DNA of 64,000 nt from KBS-96 sp963722585. Its GTDB lineage: Bacteria; Acidobacteriota; Terriglobia; Bryobacterales; Bryobacteraceae. Made by a program: the position numbers and the translations under genes. Below, piece after piece: positions 48,694 to 57,961 of this stretch (position 1 is the first letter of the stretch; each line of letters begins with the position of its first letter). Location: positions 124,001 through 188,000 of the forward strand of contig CAVRNU010000043.1 in NCBI GenBank assembly GCA_963722585.1, in the 5' to 3' direction. The notes beneath the pieces are model-generated. The model was not told the origin of the DNA. It was given only the letters and a program-made list of their open reading frames with translations, and searched no databases.

Positions 48694-48703
48694 CCGTTCC
48701 CCT

Positions 48704-49156
48704 ATGAAGCGCACGCAACTGATAGCTTTGGCCCTCGGGATCATTATCTTCAGCATGGGCGCGGCGACAGGAGTTCTGGCACATCGTTTGTATGTGGCGA
48801 ATACGGTGAGCGCTTCCGAGGATTGGCGAGTACGCTACGTCAATGAGATGCACTCACGGCTAAAGCTCAGCAATCTCCAGGTGGACAAGCTGAACGACAT
48901 CCTGGACGATACGCGCGCGAAAGTACGAGCCGTCAAGGATGAATACAAGCCGGAAATGTTGAAAATCAAGGACGATCAGGTGGCGCGAATCCGATCGATA
49001 CTGAGTCCGGAACAAGGGGCGGCCTATTCGAGGATTGTGGCCGAGCAAGAGCAGAAGGCCAAGGAACAAGACGCTCGCGAACGCCAGATTGAGGAGCAAC
49101 GCGCCCTCGAAAGGCAGCGTAGGGAAGCCGGCCATTCTCAAAACGGCGGAAACTGA
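48704..49156 (+). CDS. CpxP/Spy-like periplasmic protein
   Basis: 150 residues. A signal anchor (LIALALGIIIFSMGAATGVL) is followed by an all-helical domain with LKLSNLQVDKLNDILDDTRA (equivalent to the LTxxQ motif of Spy/CpxP proteins), a second helix of mixed charge, and ILSPEQGAAYSRIVAEQEQK, the second LTxxQ-like motif. The C-terminal 45 residues are Glu/Gln/Arg-rich coiled coil. Such proteins act as envelope-stress chaperones or metal-sensing adaptors. It closes the sigma/anti-sigma operon. Confidence 0.75.
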   Translation: MKRTQLIALALGIIIFSMGAATGVLAHRLYVANTVSASEDWRVRYVNEMHSRLKLSNLQVDKLNDILDDTRAKVRAVKDEYKPEMLKIKDDQVARIRSILSPEQGAAYSRIVAEQEQKAKEQDARERQIEEQRALERQRREAGHSQNGGN

Positions 49157-49159
49157 AGA

Positions 49160-49420
49160 TTAGTGGACTGCCAGCTTTTTGGCTTCCGCGGCGGCCTTCT
49201 TTTGTGCGGCGATTTCGCGGGATTTCGCATACTTCTTCTGAAAGCGATCGACGCGGCCTTCGGTATCGACGAGCTTCTGCCGTCCGGTGAAGAACGGGTG
49301 ACAGCTCGAGCAGATTTCCACGCGAATGTCGCCCTTGTGCGTCGAGCGGGTCTTGAACGTCGATCCGCATGCGCACACTACCCTCACCTCTTCGTAAGCA
49401 GGGTGAATTCCAACCTTCAT
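49160..49420 (-). CDS. rpmE: Ribosomal protein L31
   Basis: 86-residue large-subunit ribosomal protein, zinc-containing (C+) form. Seen: KVGIHPAYEEVRVVCACGST with Cys16 and Cys18, and VEICSSCHPFFTGRQKLVDT with Cys37 and Cys40, the four zinc ligands; then EGRVDRFQKKY, typical of L31. The C terminus has an extra 15-residue Ala/Lys-rich tail (REIAAQKKAAAEAKKLA). The start ATG 49420 is preferred; an upstream in-frame ATG at 49447 would run into the tandem repeat. The 41-bp repeat array lies 23 bases upstream of the start. Convergent with the CpxP-like gene. Confidence 0.93.
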   Translation of the reverse strand: MKVGIHPAYEEVRVVCACGSTFKTRSTHKGDIRVEICSSCHPFFTGRQKLVDTEGRVDRFQKKYAKSREIAAQKKAAAEAKKLAVH

Positions 49421-49442
49421 TGCATCCTCAGAATAACACAAG

Positions 49443-49605
49443 CGCACAGGCGTCTGGTGCCGTTGTGCGCGTATACATTAATGCCCACAGGCGTCTGGTG
49501 CCGTCGTGCGCGTATACATTAATGCGCACAGGCGTCTGGTGCCGTTGTGCGCGTATACATTAATGCCCACAGGCGTCTGGTGCCGTCGTGCGCGCAAACA
49601 CAGAG
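49443..49605. repeat. 41-bp tandem repeat, four units in A-B-A-B order, in the rpmE leader/promoter region
   Basis: Units begin (at cacagg) at 49445, 49486, 49527 and 49568. Each reads cacaggcgtctggtgccg and then a t/c variant, followed by gtgcgcgtatacattaatgc. Units alternate: the first and third carry gcgcacagg with ccgttg, the second and fourth gcccacagg with ccgtcg, so the true repeat is an 82-bp dimer duplicated. Each A unit junction contains a palindrome, tgcgcgtatacattaatgcg, whose arms could form a hairpin. The last unit loses its end (gcgcgcaaacac). Confidence 0.9.
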
Positions 49606-49632
49606 CCCCGCCGGGCAACCGCTCGGCGGGGC
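49605..49632. other. GC-rich hairpin, no clear terminator tail
   Basis: Stem gccccgccg (49605-49613) and cggcggggc (49624-49632) with a 10-base loop, directly after the tandem repeat. Neither strand has a T-run after it. The rest of the gap up to the MFS gene at 49902 holds no gene or signal I can identify. Confidence 0.6.
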
Positions 49633-49901
49633 CTGCGCCCTTATTCAAAAGGGAACTCTAGCATCGTCTCGCGCGGTGAGGGGCCGGTCCACAGGAACTT
49701 CGGCCTATTCACTGACAAGACCTGAACGTAAGGAACCCCAACTCTAAGAGTCGGCCACCTCGCGCGTGGAAAATCGTATGCTACAGCCACTACTACCAGA
49801 AATCATTTCGACTGGACCACCTCCTTTCTCAGTGATACTTCCCATGGTAGGGTTGGCTTTTGGGCATGTCAATCCCTGGTAAAAAGGAAAGGTAACGGAA
49901 G

Positions 49902-51157
49902 ATGCCGGAGGCGAATTTACAGGCTGACCCATCGGCTCGCAACGCGGCGCTCGGATTTCTTCTGGCGGGCCTTCTGATGGGTGTAACCGGGCCATTGACA
50001 GTCGCCTGGCGCTATCAACTCGACCGGGACCCGCGTACCATCGGTTTGCACTTTCTGGCGTTCAACGCGGCTGTACTTCTTTGCGGCTTCCTCTCGCAGT
50101 CCGTGTTACGGCGTGTATCCATCAAGGCGGTTTGCGGCGCTTCGTGCGCGATCGCTTTTCTGGGATTCTTCGAGCTGATAATGGCTGCCCCGCCCGCGCA
50201 TACAGGCTGGCGCATCGCCGGCGCGGCTCTTCTTGGGGCGGCGGCCGGCAGCCTGTTGACTGCGCTGCTGCACTTCGTGCGGCCATACTACCTGGTTCAT
50301 GCCGCTTCCACCGTCAACTTCTGCAGCCTGATGTTCGGGCTTGGTTGTTTAATGGTGACGCTTACCGTGGGGGCACCTATCTGCTGCTCGATGTTCGATG
50401 GGAGACGCTGCTGCTCGCGGCGATCCCTATCGCGTTCTCGCTCCCATTGGTAAGAGATCCGTCGATGGGCCGCGAGCCTGTCGAACGGAGGAAACGCGTC
50501 CTCCAGGGCGGATTGTTGAAGGAGCTGAGAAGCCCAGCGGCCATTTTGTTCAGCCTCCTGCTCTTCTTTCAATTCGGCAATGAGTGGGCGCTAGCGAGTT
50601 GGCTTCCGCTGTTTTTGATTCATCGTTTGGGCTTGAGTCCGCAATCCGCCCTGTTCGTTCTAGCGCTCTATTTTCTGGCCTTGATCACGGGCCGCCTGAT
50701 GGCGCAGCTCATACTGCAATACATAGGCCACGCAAAGCTTCTGTTTGCGAGCACATTGGCCGCCATGCTCGGCTACCTGCTGTTGAGCTCGACCGAATCG
50801 GTAGTGGGAGCGGCTCTTGCAACAGTCGTGACCGGATTGGCTTTCGCTCCGGTGTATGCCCTGGTTTCTGAGAAAATAGGACACCGCTTCGACTACGAAC
50901 CGGGTTTCTTTAACGGTATTTTTTCGCTCGCAGTGACAGGCGGAATGCTCATCCCCTGGGCGCTTGGCTTCGTCGGATATTACCTTGGAATGGAATACGT
51001 TCTATTGATCCCAGGACTCGGATCGGCGGCCGTACTAGTTCTGGTGCTGCTGATCATGCTCGAAGCAAAGTTGATGCGAGGAGAGCCCGAAACTGCAACT
51101 ATCTCGCCTGTTGAACCTTCGAAAGCGATAGCGGCCGGTGCCGGGAAACGCTCGTAG
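49902..51157 (+). CDS. MFS transporter, interrupted by a one-base frameshift
   Basis: Major facilitator inner-membrane transporter, about 418 residues and 12 helices once joined. The first half (to about 50370) reads ALGFLLAGLLMGVTGPLTVA, FLAFNAAVLLCGFLSQSVLR and CLMVTLTV; the second half resumes in another frame with GTYLLLDVRWETLLLAAIPI, ALASWLPLFLIHRLGLSPQS, SVVGAALATVVTGLAFAPVY and GFFNGIFSLAVTGGMLIPWA. The break lies in a GGGGG run at 50369-50373; adding one G gives VGGTYLLLD. The 3' end overlaps the peptidase GTG by 20 bases. Substrate unknown; the sequence recalls sugar/fucose-type MFS members. Confidence 0.78.
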
Positions 51158-52688
51158 GCTTTATTGCCGGCGAAGCGCAAAGGCTGCGTGGCTCGGTATA
51201 TGCCCGATTCTGCTTGCTATTGCTTGGTCTCAAACGGCGGCGACTAAAACGGAGCCGGCTCAGGAAGAGATCGAGAACCTGGTGGCCGCCTCGATCAACC
51301 TCGAGCGCGGCGAAATAGGTTTTGAATTTGTCGATGCGAACACCGGTGAAGTGGTGGCGCAACAGAACGCATCGAAGCTGTTCACGCCTGCTTCCAATAC
51401 GAAGCTCTACACAACCGCGCTGGCTCTCGTCCGGCTTGGCATTACATACACCTTCAAGACCTCGGTTCGAACGAGCGCCACACTGGCGGCGGGCGAAACC
51501 GCGGCGCCCGATCTCACCTTCATCGCGGGAGGCGATCCCAATCTGTCGGGCCGCCTGCTGCCGTATTCGCCCCTGCCGAATCACAACGATCCGCTGACCG
51601 CGATTGCGAAGCTGGCTGATCAAATTGCGGCGAAGGGGATCAAGCAGATCAACGGGAATCTTATTGCGGAAGACTCTCGCTATCCTTACGATCCGTATCC
51701 CGAAGGATGGACCCTCAACGATGGCACGTGGTCCTACGGAGCGCCCGTGAGCGCGTTTTCCGTGAACGACAACTCCGTGCGCGTGACGGTGAAGGGCGCC
51801 GAGCCGGGCGAGCTTGCCGACGTGCAGCTCGACCCCGACTTCGACCAGTTCGTTGTGTTGAACCAGGTCGTCACCGACAAGAGTAATCAAGCGAAAGTGA
51901 ATATGTCGAGACCGCCGGGATCGAATGAGCTGGTGATTACGGGAACAATGGGGCGGGCGGCGCCGAAAGTAGAGGAAGATGTAGCCGTTACCGACCCGGC
52001 CCTATTCGCGGCGGAAGCGCTGAAATACGAGCTTGAAGAGCGGGGCATTTCGATTCGGGGCGAAGCGCAGCCCGTACACCGCGATTTGACGACGATTCCC
52101 GATCCGCTGGGCGCGCCTCGTATTGCGACGCTTCCCGAAGGCACGGAGCTCGCTTCGCTCGAGTCGGCACCGTTGTTCGAGGTCGTCCAGATTGTGAACA
52201 AAGTCAGCCAGAACCTGCATGCCGAGATGCTGCTACGCGAGGTCGCGTACGCAACTAGAAGCGTCGGCACGCTGGCAGCCGGTCTCGACGAGCGTAAGAA
52301 GTTTCTCGTGGAAGCGGGCATTCCTGACAAGACATATGTGTTCGCCGACGGATCGGGATTGGCCCGCCAGGGATTGACGTCGCCTGCCGCCACCGTCATG
52401 CTGCTTCGCTACATGTGGAACCGGCCGGAGAAGCAGGCCTGGATTGACTCACTACCTGTCGGTGGCGTGGACGGAACCCTGAAGAATCGATTCAAGAACA
52501 TTGAGGGAGCCGAAAGAGTGCATGCCAAGACGGGATCCCTCGCTCATGTTGCGGCCCTTTCAGGATACTTGCAGACCAAAAGCGGGCGATGGCTGATTTT
52601 CTCGATGATGGCCAATGCGGAATTGAACGATGGGGATGATGTGCAAAAGTTTTTCGATCACGCATGCGGCGTGTTTTTGAGGCAATGA
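51138..52688 (+). CDS. dacB: D-alanyl-D-alanine carboxypeptidase/endopeptidase, PBP4 type
   Basis: 516-residue periplasmic penicillin-binding protein of the S13 family, trimming or cleaving peptidoglycan cross-links. After a signal segment (LGICPILLAIAWSQTAA) the three active-site motifs are visible: SxxK as PASNTKL with Ser86 and Lys89; the SxN-equivalent as ADGSGLARQGL, where the family often has DNSGLSR; and HAKTGSLAHVAALSGY. A large insertion (about 140-330) with PDLTFIAGGDPNLSGR and YPEGWTLNDGTWSYGAPVSA is typical of PBP4 proteins. The start GTG 51138 overlaps the MFS 3' end. Confidence 0.9.
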   Translation: MPGNARRLYCRRSAKAAWLGICPILLAIAWSQTAATKTEPAQEEIENLVAASINLERGEIGFEFVDANTGEVVAQQNASKLFTPASNTKLYTTALALVRLGITYTFKTSVRTSATLAAGETAAPDLTFIAGGDPNLSGRLLPYSPLPNHNDPLTAIAKLADQIAAKGIKQINGNLIAEDSRYPYDPYPEGWTLNDGTWSYGAPVSAFSVNDNSVRVTVKGAEPGELADVQLDPDFDQFVVLNQVVTDKSNQAKVNMSRPPGSNELVITGTMGRAAPKVEEDVAVTDPALFAAEALKYELEERGISIRGEAQPVHRDLTTIPDPLGAPRIATLPEGTELASLESAPLFEVVQIVNKVSQNLHAEMLLREVAYATRSVGTLAAGLDERKKFLVEAGIPDKTYVFADGSGLARQGLTSPAATVMLLRYMWNRPEKQAWIDSLPVGGVDGTLKNRFKNIEGAERVHAKTGSLAHVAALSGYLQTKSGRWLIFSMMANAELNDGDDVQKFFDHACGVFLRQ

Positions 52689-52697
52689 GAGCTTAGG

Positions 52698-55358
52698 CTA
52701 CTCAACCCGCAGCACCGTAATCGGATCCACTCGCATGGCGCGGCGAGCAGGGATTAGCACGGCTGCTAAGCCGGTCACGATCAAGACGGAGGCTGCGGCC
52801 GTAAATGCGGTGGGGTCGCGCGGCGCCACGTCGAAGAGCATGCTCGCCGCGTAGCGCGTCAGCGCGAGCGAGGCCGTGATGCCTGAGAGCGCGCCGATCG
52901 CAATAAGCGAGGCGACTTGGCGCAGTACCATGCCGAGAATGTCAACCGGCCGTGCGCCGACGGCCATGCGGATGCCGATCTCGGGCGCGCGTTGCGTAAT
53001 CGAGTAAGAAACAACTCCGTAGATGCCGACAGCGGCCAACAAAAGAGCCAGTGCGGCAAAAAGCGCGAGCAGGAGCATGTTGAAGCGGTTACGCGACGTG
53101 GAGCGAGCCAGTTCTTCATCCATGGTTCTGACGGCATTGACAGGCTGCTCCTTATCAAGCGCCCAGACTTCGTGTTGGATGGCCGTGACTAGTTTGAGCG
53201 GATCGCCGGCCGCGCGGATGGCGAGATCTCTCGGGGCCACCGGGAGCGATTGCGCCTGCCCTGACGCGAAATAGATTTCGATGTTCGCCGGCTTGGCCGG
53301 CCCTCCTAAGTGAACGTCATCGACCACGCCGGCGATCATGAACGTCTGATGTGACTTTTGGTAACATGCTGGCCGACGGGATCGGAATGTGGCCAATAGC
53401 GACGGGCGAAAGTCCGGTTAATAATAGCAACGGGCTGAGAGCCGGGACGGTCGCGATCGCTGAACAACCGGCCGCGGAGCAGCCTGATGCCGAGCGTCTC
53501 GAAGTACCCGGGACTCGCGATCTGAAAATCGGAGTCGTCATTAGGACCCATCGGCGATCTCGGGATGTCCAATTTGAAGCTCCCGCCCCATAGGAGGCGC
53601 ATCGGCAACCCGCTGGTGTATCCCACCGCTTCCACTCCCGGCAGGTTGCGAACGTGGCCTGAAAGCTCGTCGAAGAACTGCAACCGCTTGGCTTGGTTCG
53701 GGGTATTTGGTTGCTGGCAGTAGGATTTGCATAGCAAGCGTATGGCTCGGTTGGAATCCAATGTCGATGCCGCGAAGCCGGGCGAAACTCTCTAGTAGCA
53801 GTCCTGCCCCAACAAGCAGGACGATGGAGAAAGCGACCTGCGCCACAATAAGCGCGTTGCGCCAGCGTAGTACGCGCAATCCGGCAGTGCTTGGGCCGCG
53901 TCCTTTCATCGCATCATAAGGGTCGGAGCGGGAGACATGGAAGCCGGCAATAGTCCGAAGGCGATGACCGTAAAGATGGACATGCCGATAGCGAACACAA
54001 GTGTTGCTCCGTCTATTGCGATCTCATCGATGCGAGGTAGGTTGGTGGGCGCAAGCATATGCAGACCCTTTCAATCCCCAGAACGCCGATGAGTACACCG
54101 CACGCGCATCCGAGCGCGGCGAGGATCAGGCTCTGAGCGAATAATTCGCGAATCACGGCGATGCGGCTAGCTCCAAGAGCGAGACGCACCGCGATTTCGC
54201 GCTGCTGGCCGGCACACCGCGCAAGCAGAGACGTTGGCGAGGTTAGCGCAGGAGATGAGCAGGATCAACCCCGCTGCTGCGAAAATGATGAGCAGCGACG
54301 TCCGATAGCCGCCGGCAATCTCGTCAAGCAGCGGCACGACCAAAGCGCCTCTGCCTTGGTTGTTCGAATAGGTTCTTGCAAGGTGCTCGGCAACACTATT
54401 CATTTCCGCCTGCGTTTGAGCGGAGACGTGACTCCGCCCGCACGCGAGCAAAAACTTGATTAATGTGATTGCCGCGGTTCTGTAGTTCGGCACCAGTAAA
54501 AGTGAGCGGGACAAGCAGCTTCGGAGATTCGGCAAACCCGAACTCCGGCGTGCGGAAGCGTGGTGGCAATACGCCAATGATGGCATATGACTCGAAATTG
54601 AGCGTGATCGCGTGTCCAACGATGTTGCGGTCTGAGCGCCGAAACGCTCTGTCCAGAGTTCGTGACTGATCAGCGCCACGCGGTCTCGCCCGGAGTACGC
54701 CTTCATCGCTTGAGAAATCGCGGCCCAAGCACGGTCGAACACCAAGCATGTTCAGCATGTCGGGCGTGACGCGCTGGCCCCAAGATGAACTCCGGTTTCG
54801 CGCTGCCGGTCAGCGTGAACGCCTCCCAGCTGCAACGCGGCCATTCGTGAAAAGCCGCGCGCCTGGGTTCGCCAATCCACGAAATTTGGCGCCGACACGT
54901 TGTCGTGGCTGTCCATAATCGACGTGTTCGTTTCGTAGATGCGAACCATTTGGTCGGGATGAGCGTACGGGAGCGGGCGAAGAAGCACGGCATTCACAAC
55001 GGAGAAAATGGCGGTGTTTGCGCCGATGCCGAGAGTGAGCGTCAGCATAGCGATGGCGGTGAATCCAGGGCTCCTTCGCAGTACGCGCGCGCCATATCGC
55101 AAATCCCGAGCCAGATTATCAATGAAGTTCATTCGTCGCATATCGCGGCACTCCTCCTTGCGTTGTTCCATTCCGTCCATGGCCCGCAACGCCGCGTAGC
55201 GGGCTTCTTCCGGCGTTTTGCCGAAGGCCGATTTCCTGCCGAATTCGCTGCTCGAGATGAATGCACAATTCTTCGTCCAGCTCCTGCTCAGTTTGGGCAC
55301 GGCGAAACATGGACCGCAGGCGAAGCGGGATCGTGTACCACCAGTGCTCCAGCCGCAC
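52698..55358 (-). pseudogene. Decayed ADOP-family permease (many frameshifts)
   Basis: Family sequence is present in the right order but spread over all three minus-strand frames. Pieces: QTEQELDEELCIHLEQRIRQ (N-terminal domain, from 55358), then GKTPEEARYAALRAMDG and FTAIAMLTLTLGIGANTAIF (from 55300), FTLTGSAKPEFILG, then MLNMLGVRPCLGRDFSSDEG, SGRDRVALISHELWTERFGA, ITLNFESYAIIGVLPPRFRT, LILLISCANLANVS, NALIVAQVAFSIVLLVGAG, LPGVEAVGYTSGLPMRLLWG, and a clean C-terminal part (RFNMLLLALFAALALLLAAV to MRVDPITVLRVE) from 53396. I count at least eight frame changes. It begins four bases after its PadR gene, as in intact PadR-ADOP pairs. Real decay is more likely than sequencing error. Confidence 0.85.
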
Positions 55359-55361
55359 AGA

Positions 55362-55697
55362 TCAGGCCTCCGTCAATCTCACGACGGACGTAATGGCGTT
55401 CGACAGCCGTTCCCAGTTGGTAGCCTCTTTCTGCAGCTGCCTGCGGCCCAGTCGCGTGAGCGAGTAGTATTTCGCGCGGCGTCCAAGTTCGCTGGTTTTC
55501 CACTCCGCGGTAATCCAACCCTCTTGCTCGAGCTTGTGCAGGGCGGGGTAGAGCGAACCGTCACTCACACGCAGCACGTCGCTCGAAACCTGCTTCAAAC
55601 GCTGGCTGATGGCCCAGCCATGCAGCGGCTCGAGTGCCAGCATTTTCAGCAGTAGGAGATCCAAAGTGCCCTGGACAAGATCCGAAGGTTTGCTCAC
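55362..55697 (-). CDS. PadR-family transcriptional regulator
   Basis: 111-residue winged-helix repressor. Seen: LVQGTLDLLLLKMLALEPLH at the start, GWAISQRLKQVSSDVLRVSD, GSLYPALHKLEQEGWITAEW, and RRAKYYSLTRLGRRQLQKEA, the full PadR signature. Acidobacterial PadR genes of this type are commonly followed at once by an ADOP permease; here the partner is the pseudogene at 52698-55358. The regulator itself is intact. Confidence 0.92.
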   Translation of the reverse strand: MSKPSDLVQGTLDLLLLKMLALEPLHGWAISQRLKQVSSDVLRVSDGSLYPALHKLEQEGWITAEWKTSELGRRAKYYSLTRLGRRQLQKEATNWERLSNAITSVVRLTEA

Positions 55698-55741
55698 AGG
55701 TGTATTAGTCTCGCTTACCGAGGTTAAGTATACACCTTAAG

Positions 55742-55870
55742 AGGATGCTGAAAAAGGCCAGACTGAGACCGCTCCCTCGCGGTCGCGGTTCCGTAAGCTG
55801 CTGTGGAAACGCGATTGCATTTCTGAACCGCGCGCGTGAGCAAGCGGTGTTTGGCCTTCTCCAGCATCCT
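55742..55870. repeat. Family 2 palindromic element with its own outer inverted ends
   Basis: 129 bp. Outer ends are inverted repeats, aggatgctgaaaaaggcca on the left and tggccttctccagcatcct on the right (16 of 19 pairing). Inside are the family core arms: ccgctccctcgcggtcgcgg then ttc, and gaaccgcgcgcgtgagcaag then cgg. It lies between the PadR gene and the 3' end of the XRE/PBP-like gene. Confidence 0.85.
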
Positions 55871-55872
55871 CC

Positions 55873-56994
55873 TTAAACGAGCACTTCGCCCGTATGCGCT
55901 GTGTCGTAACCCGCAACGCCTTCGAGCTTGCGGCGCAAAGTCGAGCGGTTGAGCAGATCGAGGAACGCCTTGGCCGCGGGCAATTCAAGAGATACCTTCG
56001 AAAATGAGAGGTCGAATCGCTCCACCGCTATCGGGATGAAGTGCAACCCGAATGAACGAGCGGCCGAGCGGTTTGCAATGCAGCAATCGGCCGCGCCCGA
56101 GGCAATGGCATGCGCGGCGGAAAGATGGCCGCTCGCTAAGCGTTCGTAACCAGCCACGGCGTCCGGAACAATCCCCGCCTTCCGCAGATTCTCATCGAGC
56201 AGATCCCTGCTTCCCGAGCCCTTCTCCCGATTGACAATTCTGACGTTCTTACGGGCGAGATCGGCAACGGAACGAATTTTTTTGGGATTGCCACGCCGTA
56301 GCACCAGTCCCTGCTCCCAAAGCGCGAAGGTTATGATGCGGAACGAACTTTTCGGAAGAAGACGCTTGACGATCGGCACATTATATTCGCCGCTGGCGGA
56401 GTCAACAAGATGCGATCCTGCCGCATGCACACGGCCTTGCTTCAGCCACTCGAGTGCGCACCGGCTCGAGCACGGAACGGCAACAACTTCGATGCCCGAG
56501 GCATTGAGCAGTTCCGCAACCAACGACAATGCCGGATCGCAGCCCGCCAGCAGCAACCGCTTGCCGTTTTCCGCAAGATCCATGAAAGGCTTTACCGAAA
56601 CGGTAAGCCCCGACCTGGCTTCTATGCTGCCATCCGTCGCTGGAAGGTAGGCCGGAACGGTTGAAGAAGGTACGGCCATCAGCCGCTCATTCACGCGACA
56701 CAGGCGAACGAATCGCGCATCATTCACTTGCTCCCCGTTTCGCGTCAGAAGCTCGGCTTTGACGGATTCAACCCTCGGCTCGTTCTGTTCGATGGAGAAG
56801 AGTTGCTCGACTGTCACGTCCAGGACGCGCGCGAGGCGAAGGGCGATAACCGTATTTGGAATGAAGCTTCCGTCTTCGATCGCATAAATCGTTTGACGGC
56901 TGATGCCCACGCGTTTCGCCAAGTCCGCCGCGGAAAACCCGCGGGCGGTTCGAACGTCGTTGAGGAAAGTACGCGGTTCCATGAAATTCGTCAA
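55873..56994 (-). CDS. XRE-type HTH regulator fused to a PBP-like (molybdate/substrate-binding) domain
   Basis: 373 residues. The N terminus (about 8-66) is an XRE helix-turn-helix: LAKRVGISRQTIYAIEDGSF, IPNTVIALRLARVLDVTVEQ. From about 140 a periplasmic-binding-protein-like domain follows: LAGCDPALSLVAELLNASGI, PIVKRLLPKSSFRIITFALW, EQGLVLRRGNPKKIRSVADL, VRIVNREKGSGSRDLLDENL, SGHLSAAHAIASGAADCCIA. Such fusions sense a small ligand, in several cases thought to be molybdate-related. Its ATG overlaps the stop of the molybdopterin-fold gene by four bases, so they are one operon and regulator and target probably share the ligand. Proteins of this sort often act as repressors or activators of molybdoenzyme genes; this is inference. 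Confidence 0.85.
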   Translation of the reverse strand: MTNFMEPRTFLNDVRTARGFSAADLAKRVGISRQTIYAIEDGSFIPNTVIALRLARVLDVTVEQLFSIEQNEPRVESVKAELLTRNGEQVNDARFVRLCRVNERLMAVPSSTVPAYLPATDGSIEARSGLTVSVKPFMDLAENGKRLLLAGCDPALSLVAELLNASGIEVVAVPCSSRCALEWLKQGRVHAAGSHLVDSASGEYNVPIVKRLLPKSSFRIITFALWEQGLVLRRGNPKKIRSVADLARKNVRIVNREKGSGSRDLLDENLRKAGIVPDAVAGYERLASGHLSAAHAIASGAADCCIANRSAARSFGLHFIPIAVERFDLSFSKVSLELPAAKAFLDLLNRSTLRRKLEGVAGYDTAHTGEVLV

Positions 56995-57515
56995 TGCCCC
57001 TGTGCCAACAAAACAACCTGCAATTTCTCGAGCATTCGAACCGAACGGGCGCCCTTCTTGTCGGTCGCGGCTATAATCCGCAGCGGGCCCAACGACCCCG
57101 GAATAGGTTTGCCGTCTCTCTTGTCCGCCACGATGACGGTGCTATCGCGGAGAACCGGATCAAGCTCCGCGAGTGTAAAGGTTACTTGATACCCGTCGCG
57201 AGCGGTCGCCAGCACATAGCTTGCTAGAGCCTTGCCTTTAAGCTGACTTCCCGAAGGCGCTCCTGCCTTTTCGAGTAAGTCCATCAGCGCCACTCCTTCA
57301 TAGGTTGACTTTGTACCGTCGTGCTCCTGGAACGTGACGCTCCGGCGAGGGAGCTGGGCCAAATCGCCGGCTGTCAAGCTGAGCGGATTGGGAACGTCGC
57401 CGCCAACCGAAAGCGATATGGACGAAGGGCTCGATTGGGCTATGGCTAGAGAGGTTATGGCAAGAAAGATGAAAATGCGAAATGTGCGATTGAGGCGGTT
57501 GTGTCGGGCAGGCAT
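56991..57515 (-). CDS. Exported molybdopterin-binding-fold protein lacking the molybdenum-ligand cysteine
   Basis: 174 residues. A signal peptide (RIFIFLAITSLAIAQSS) precedes a sulphite-oxidase-type molybdopterin-binding fold: SVGGDVPNPLSLTAGDLAQL, SVTFQEHDGTKSTYEGVALM, DLLEKAGAPSGS, ARDGYQVTFTLAELDP, SLGPLRIIAATDKKGARSVR. No cysteine occurs anywhere in the mature protein, so the usual Mo-coordinating Cys is absent, and the protein is about half the length of a catalytic sulphite oxidase. It may carry or bind molybdopterin or another ligand without redox catalysis. It is co-translated with the XRE/PBP-like regulator. Confidence 0.8.
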   Translation of the reverse strand: MPARHNRLNRTFRIFIFLAITSLAIAQSSPSSISLSVGGDVPNPLSLTAGDLAQLPRRSVTFQEHDGTKSTYEGVALMDLLEKAGAPSGSQLKGKALASYVLATARDGYQVTFTLAELDPVLRDSTVIVADKRDGKPIPGSLGPLRIIAATDKKGARSVRMLEKLQVVLLAQGH

Positions 57516-57622
57516 GTGTCCAGTATCCTAAATTCGAGTAGCGGATACGTGACACCGTTTCTTCCCTTGACAATCTGGGGGATCAGCGTCATACTTTCCC
57601 ACAGATCGTCATAGGAAGTAAT

Positions 57623-57955
57623 ATGGCAAAATCTGCGCAGCCAACTCTGCTCCAAGGCACGCTCGACCTGCTGATCCTGCACGCGCTCGAGCGTGGCGCC
57701 ATGCACGGCTACGCCATTGCGCAGACCATCCATCTGCTCTCGGATGAAGTACTCAAGGTAGAAGAAGGCTCGCTTTATCCCGCGCTTTACCGCCTTGAAC
57801 TGGATGGCGCGATTTCGGCGGAATGGGGTTTGTCGGAGAACAATCGGAAGGCGAAGTACTACTCCATTACCAAACGCGGCAGGAAGTTAGTTGCCAACCA
57901 ACAGGCCACTTGGGACCGGCTATCCGCGGCGGTTCAGCGGGTTCTCGCGAGGTAG
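57623..57955 (+). CDS. PadR-family transcriptional regulator
   Basis: 110-residue winged-helix regulator with the full PadR pattern: LLQGTLDLLILHALERGAMH, GYAIAQTIHLLSDEVLKVEE, GSLYPALYRLELDGAISAEW, and NRKAKYYSITKRGRKLVANQ. The ADOP permease starts six bases after its stop, so it should control that gene. It is divergent from the molybdopterin-fold gene, with about 107 bases between. Confidence 0.93.
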   Translation: MAKSAQPTLLQGTLDLLILHALERGAMHGYAIAQTIHLLSDEVLKVEEGSLYPALYRLELDGAISAEWGLSENNRKAKYYSITKRGRKLVANQQATWDRLSAAVQRVLAR

Positions 57956-57961
57956 GAAAGT

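Noticed and set aside
49443..49605. Possible CRISPR array from regularly spaced repeats
   Set aside because: The units are contiguous 41-bp copies with no unique spacers and no cas genes nearby; it is a plain tandem repeat.
49605..49632. GC-rich hairpin as a terminator
   Set aside because: No T-run follows on either strand and no gene ends towards it.
49369..49747. Plus-strand open frames over the 41-bp repeat
   Set aside because: They only translate the tandem repeat and lack any start signal or conserved motif.
55737..55988. Small minus-strand open frame with LAHARGSE-like sequence
   Set aside because: It is the translation of a family 2 palindromic element, a known source of spurious proteins.
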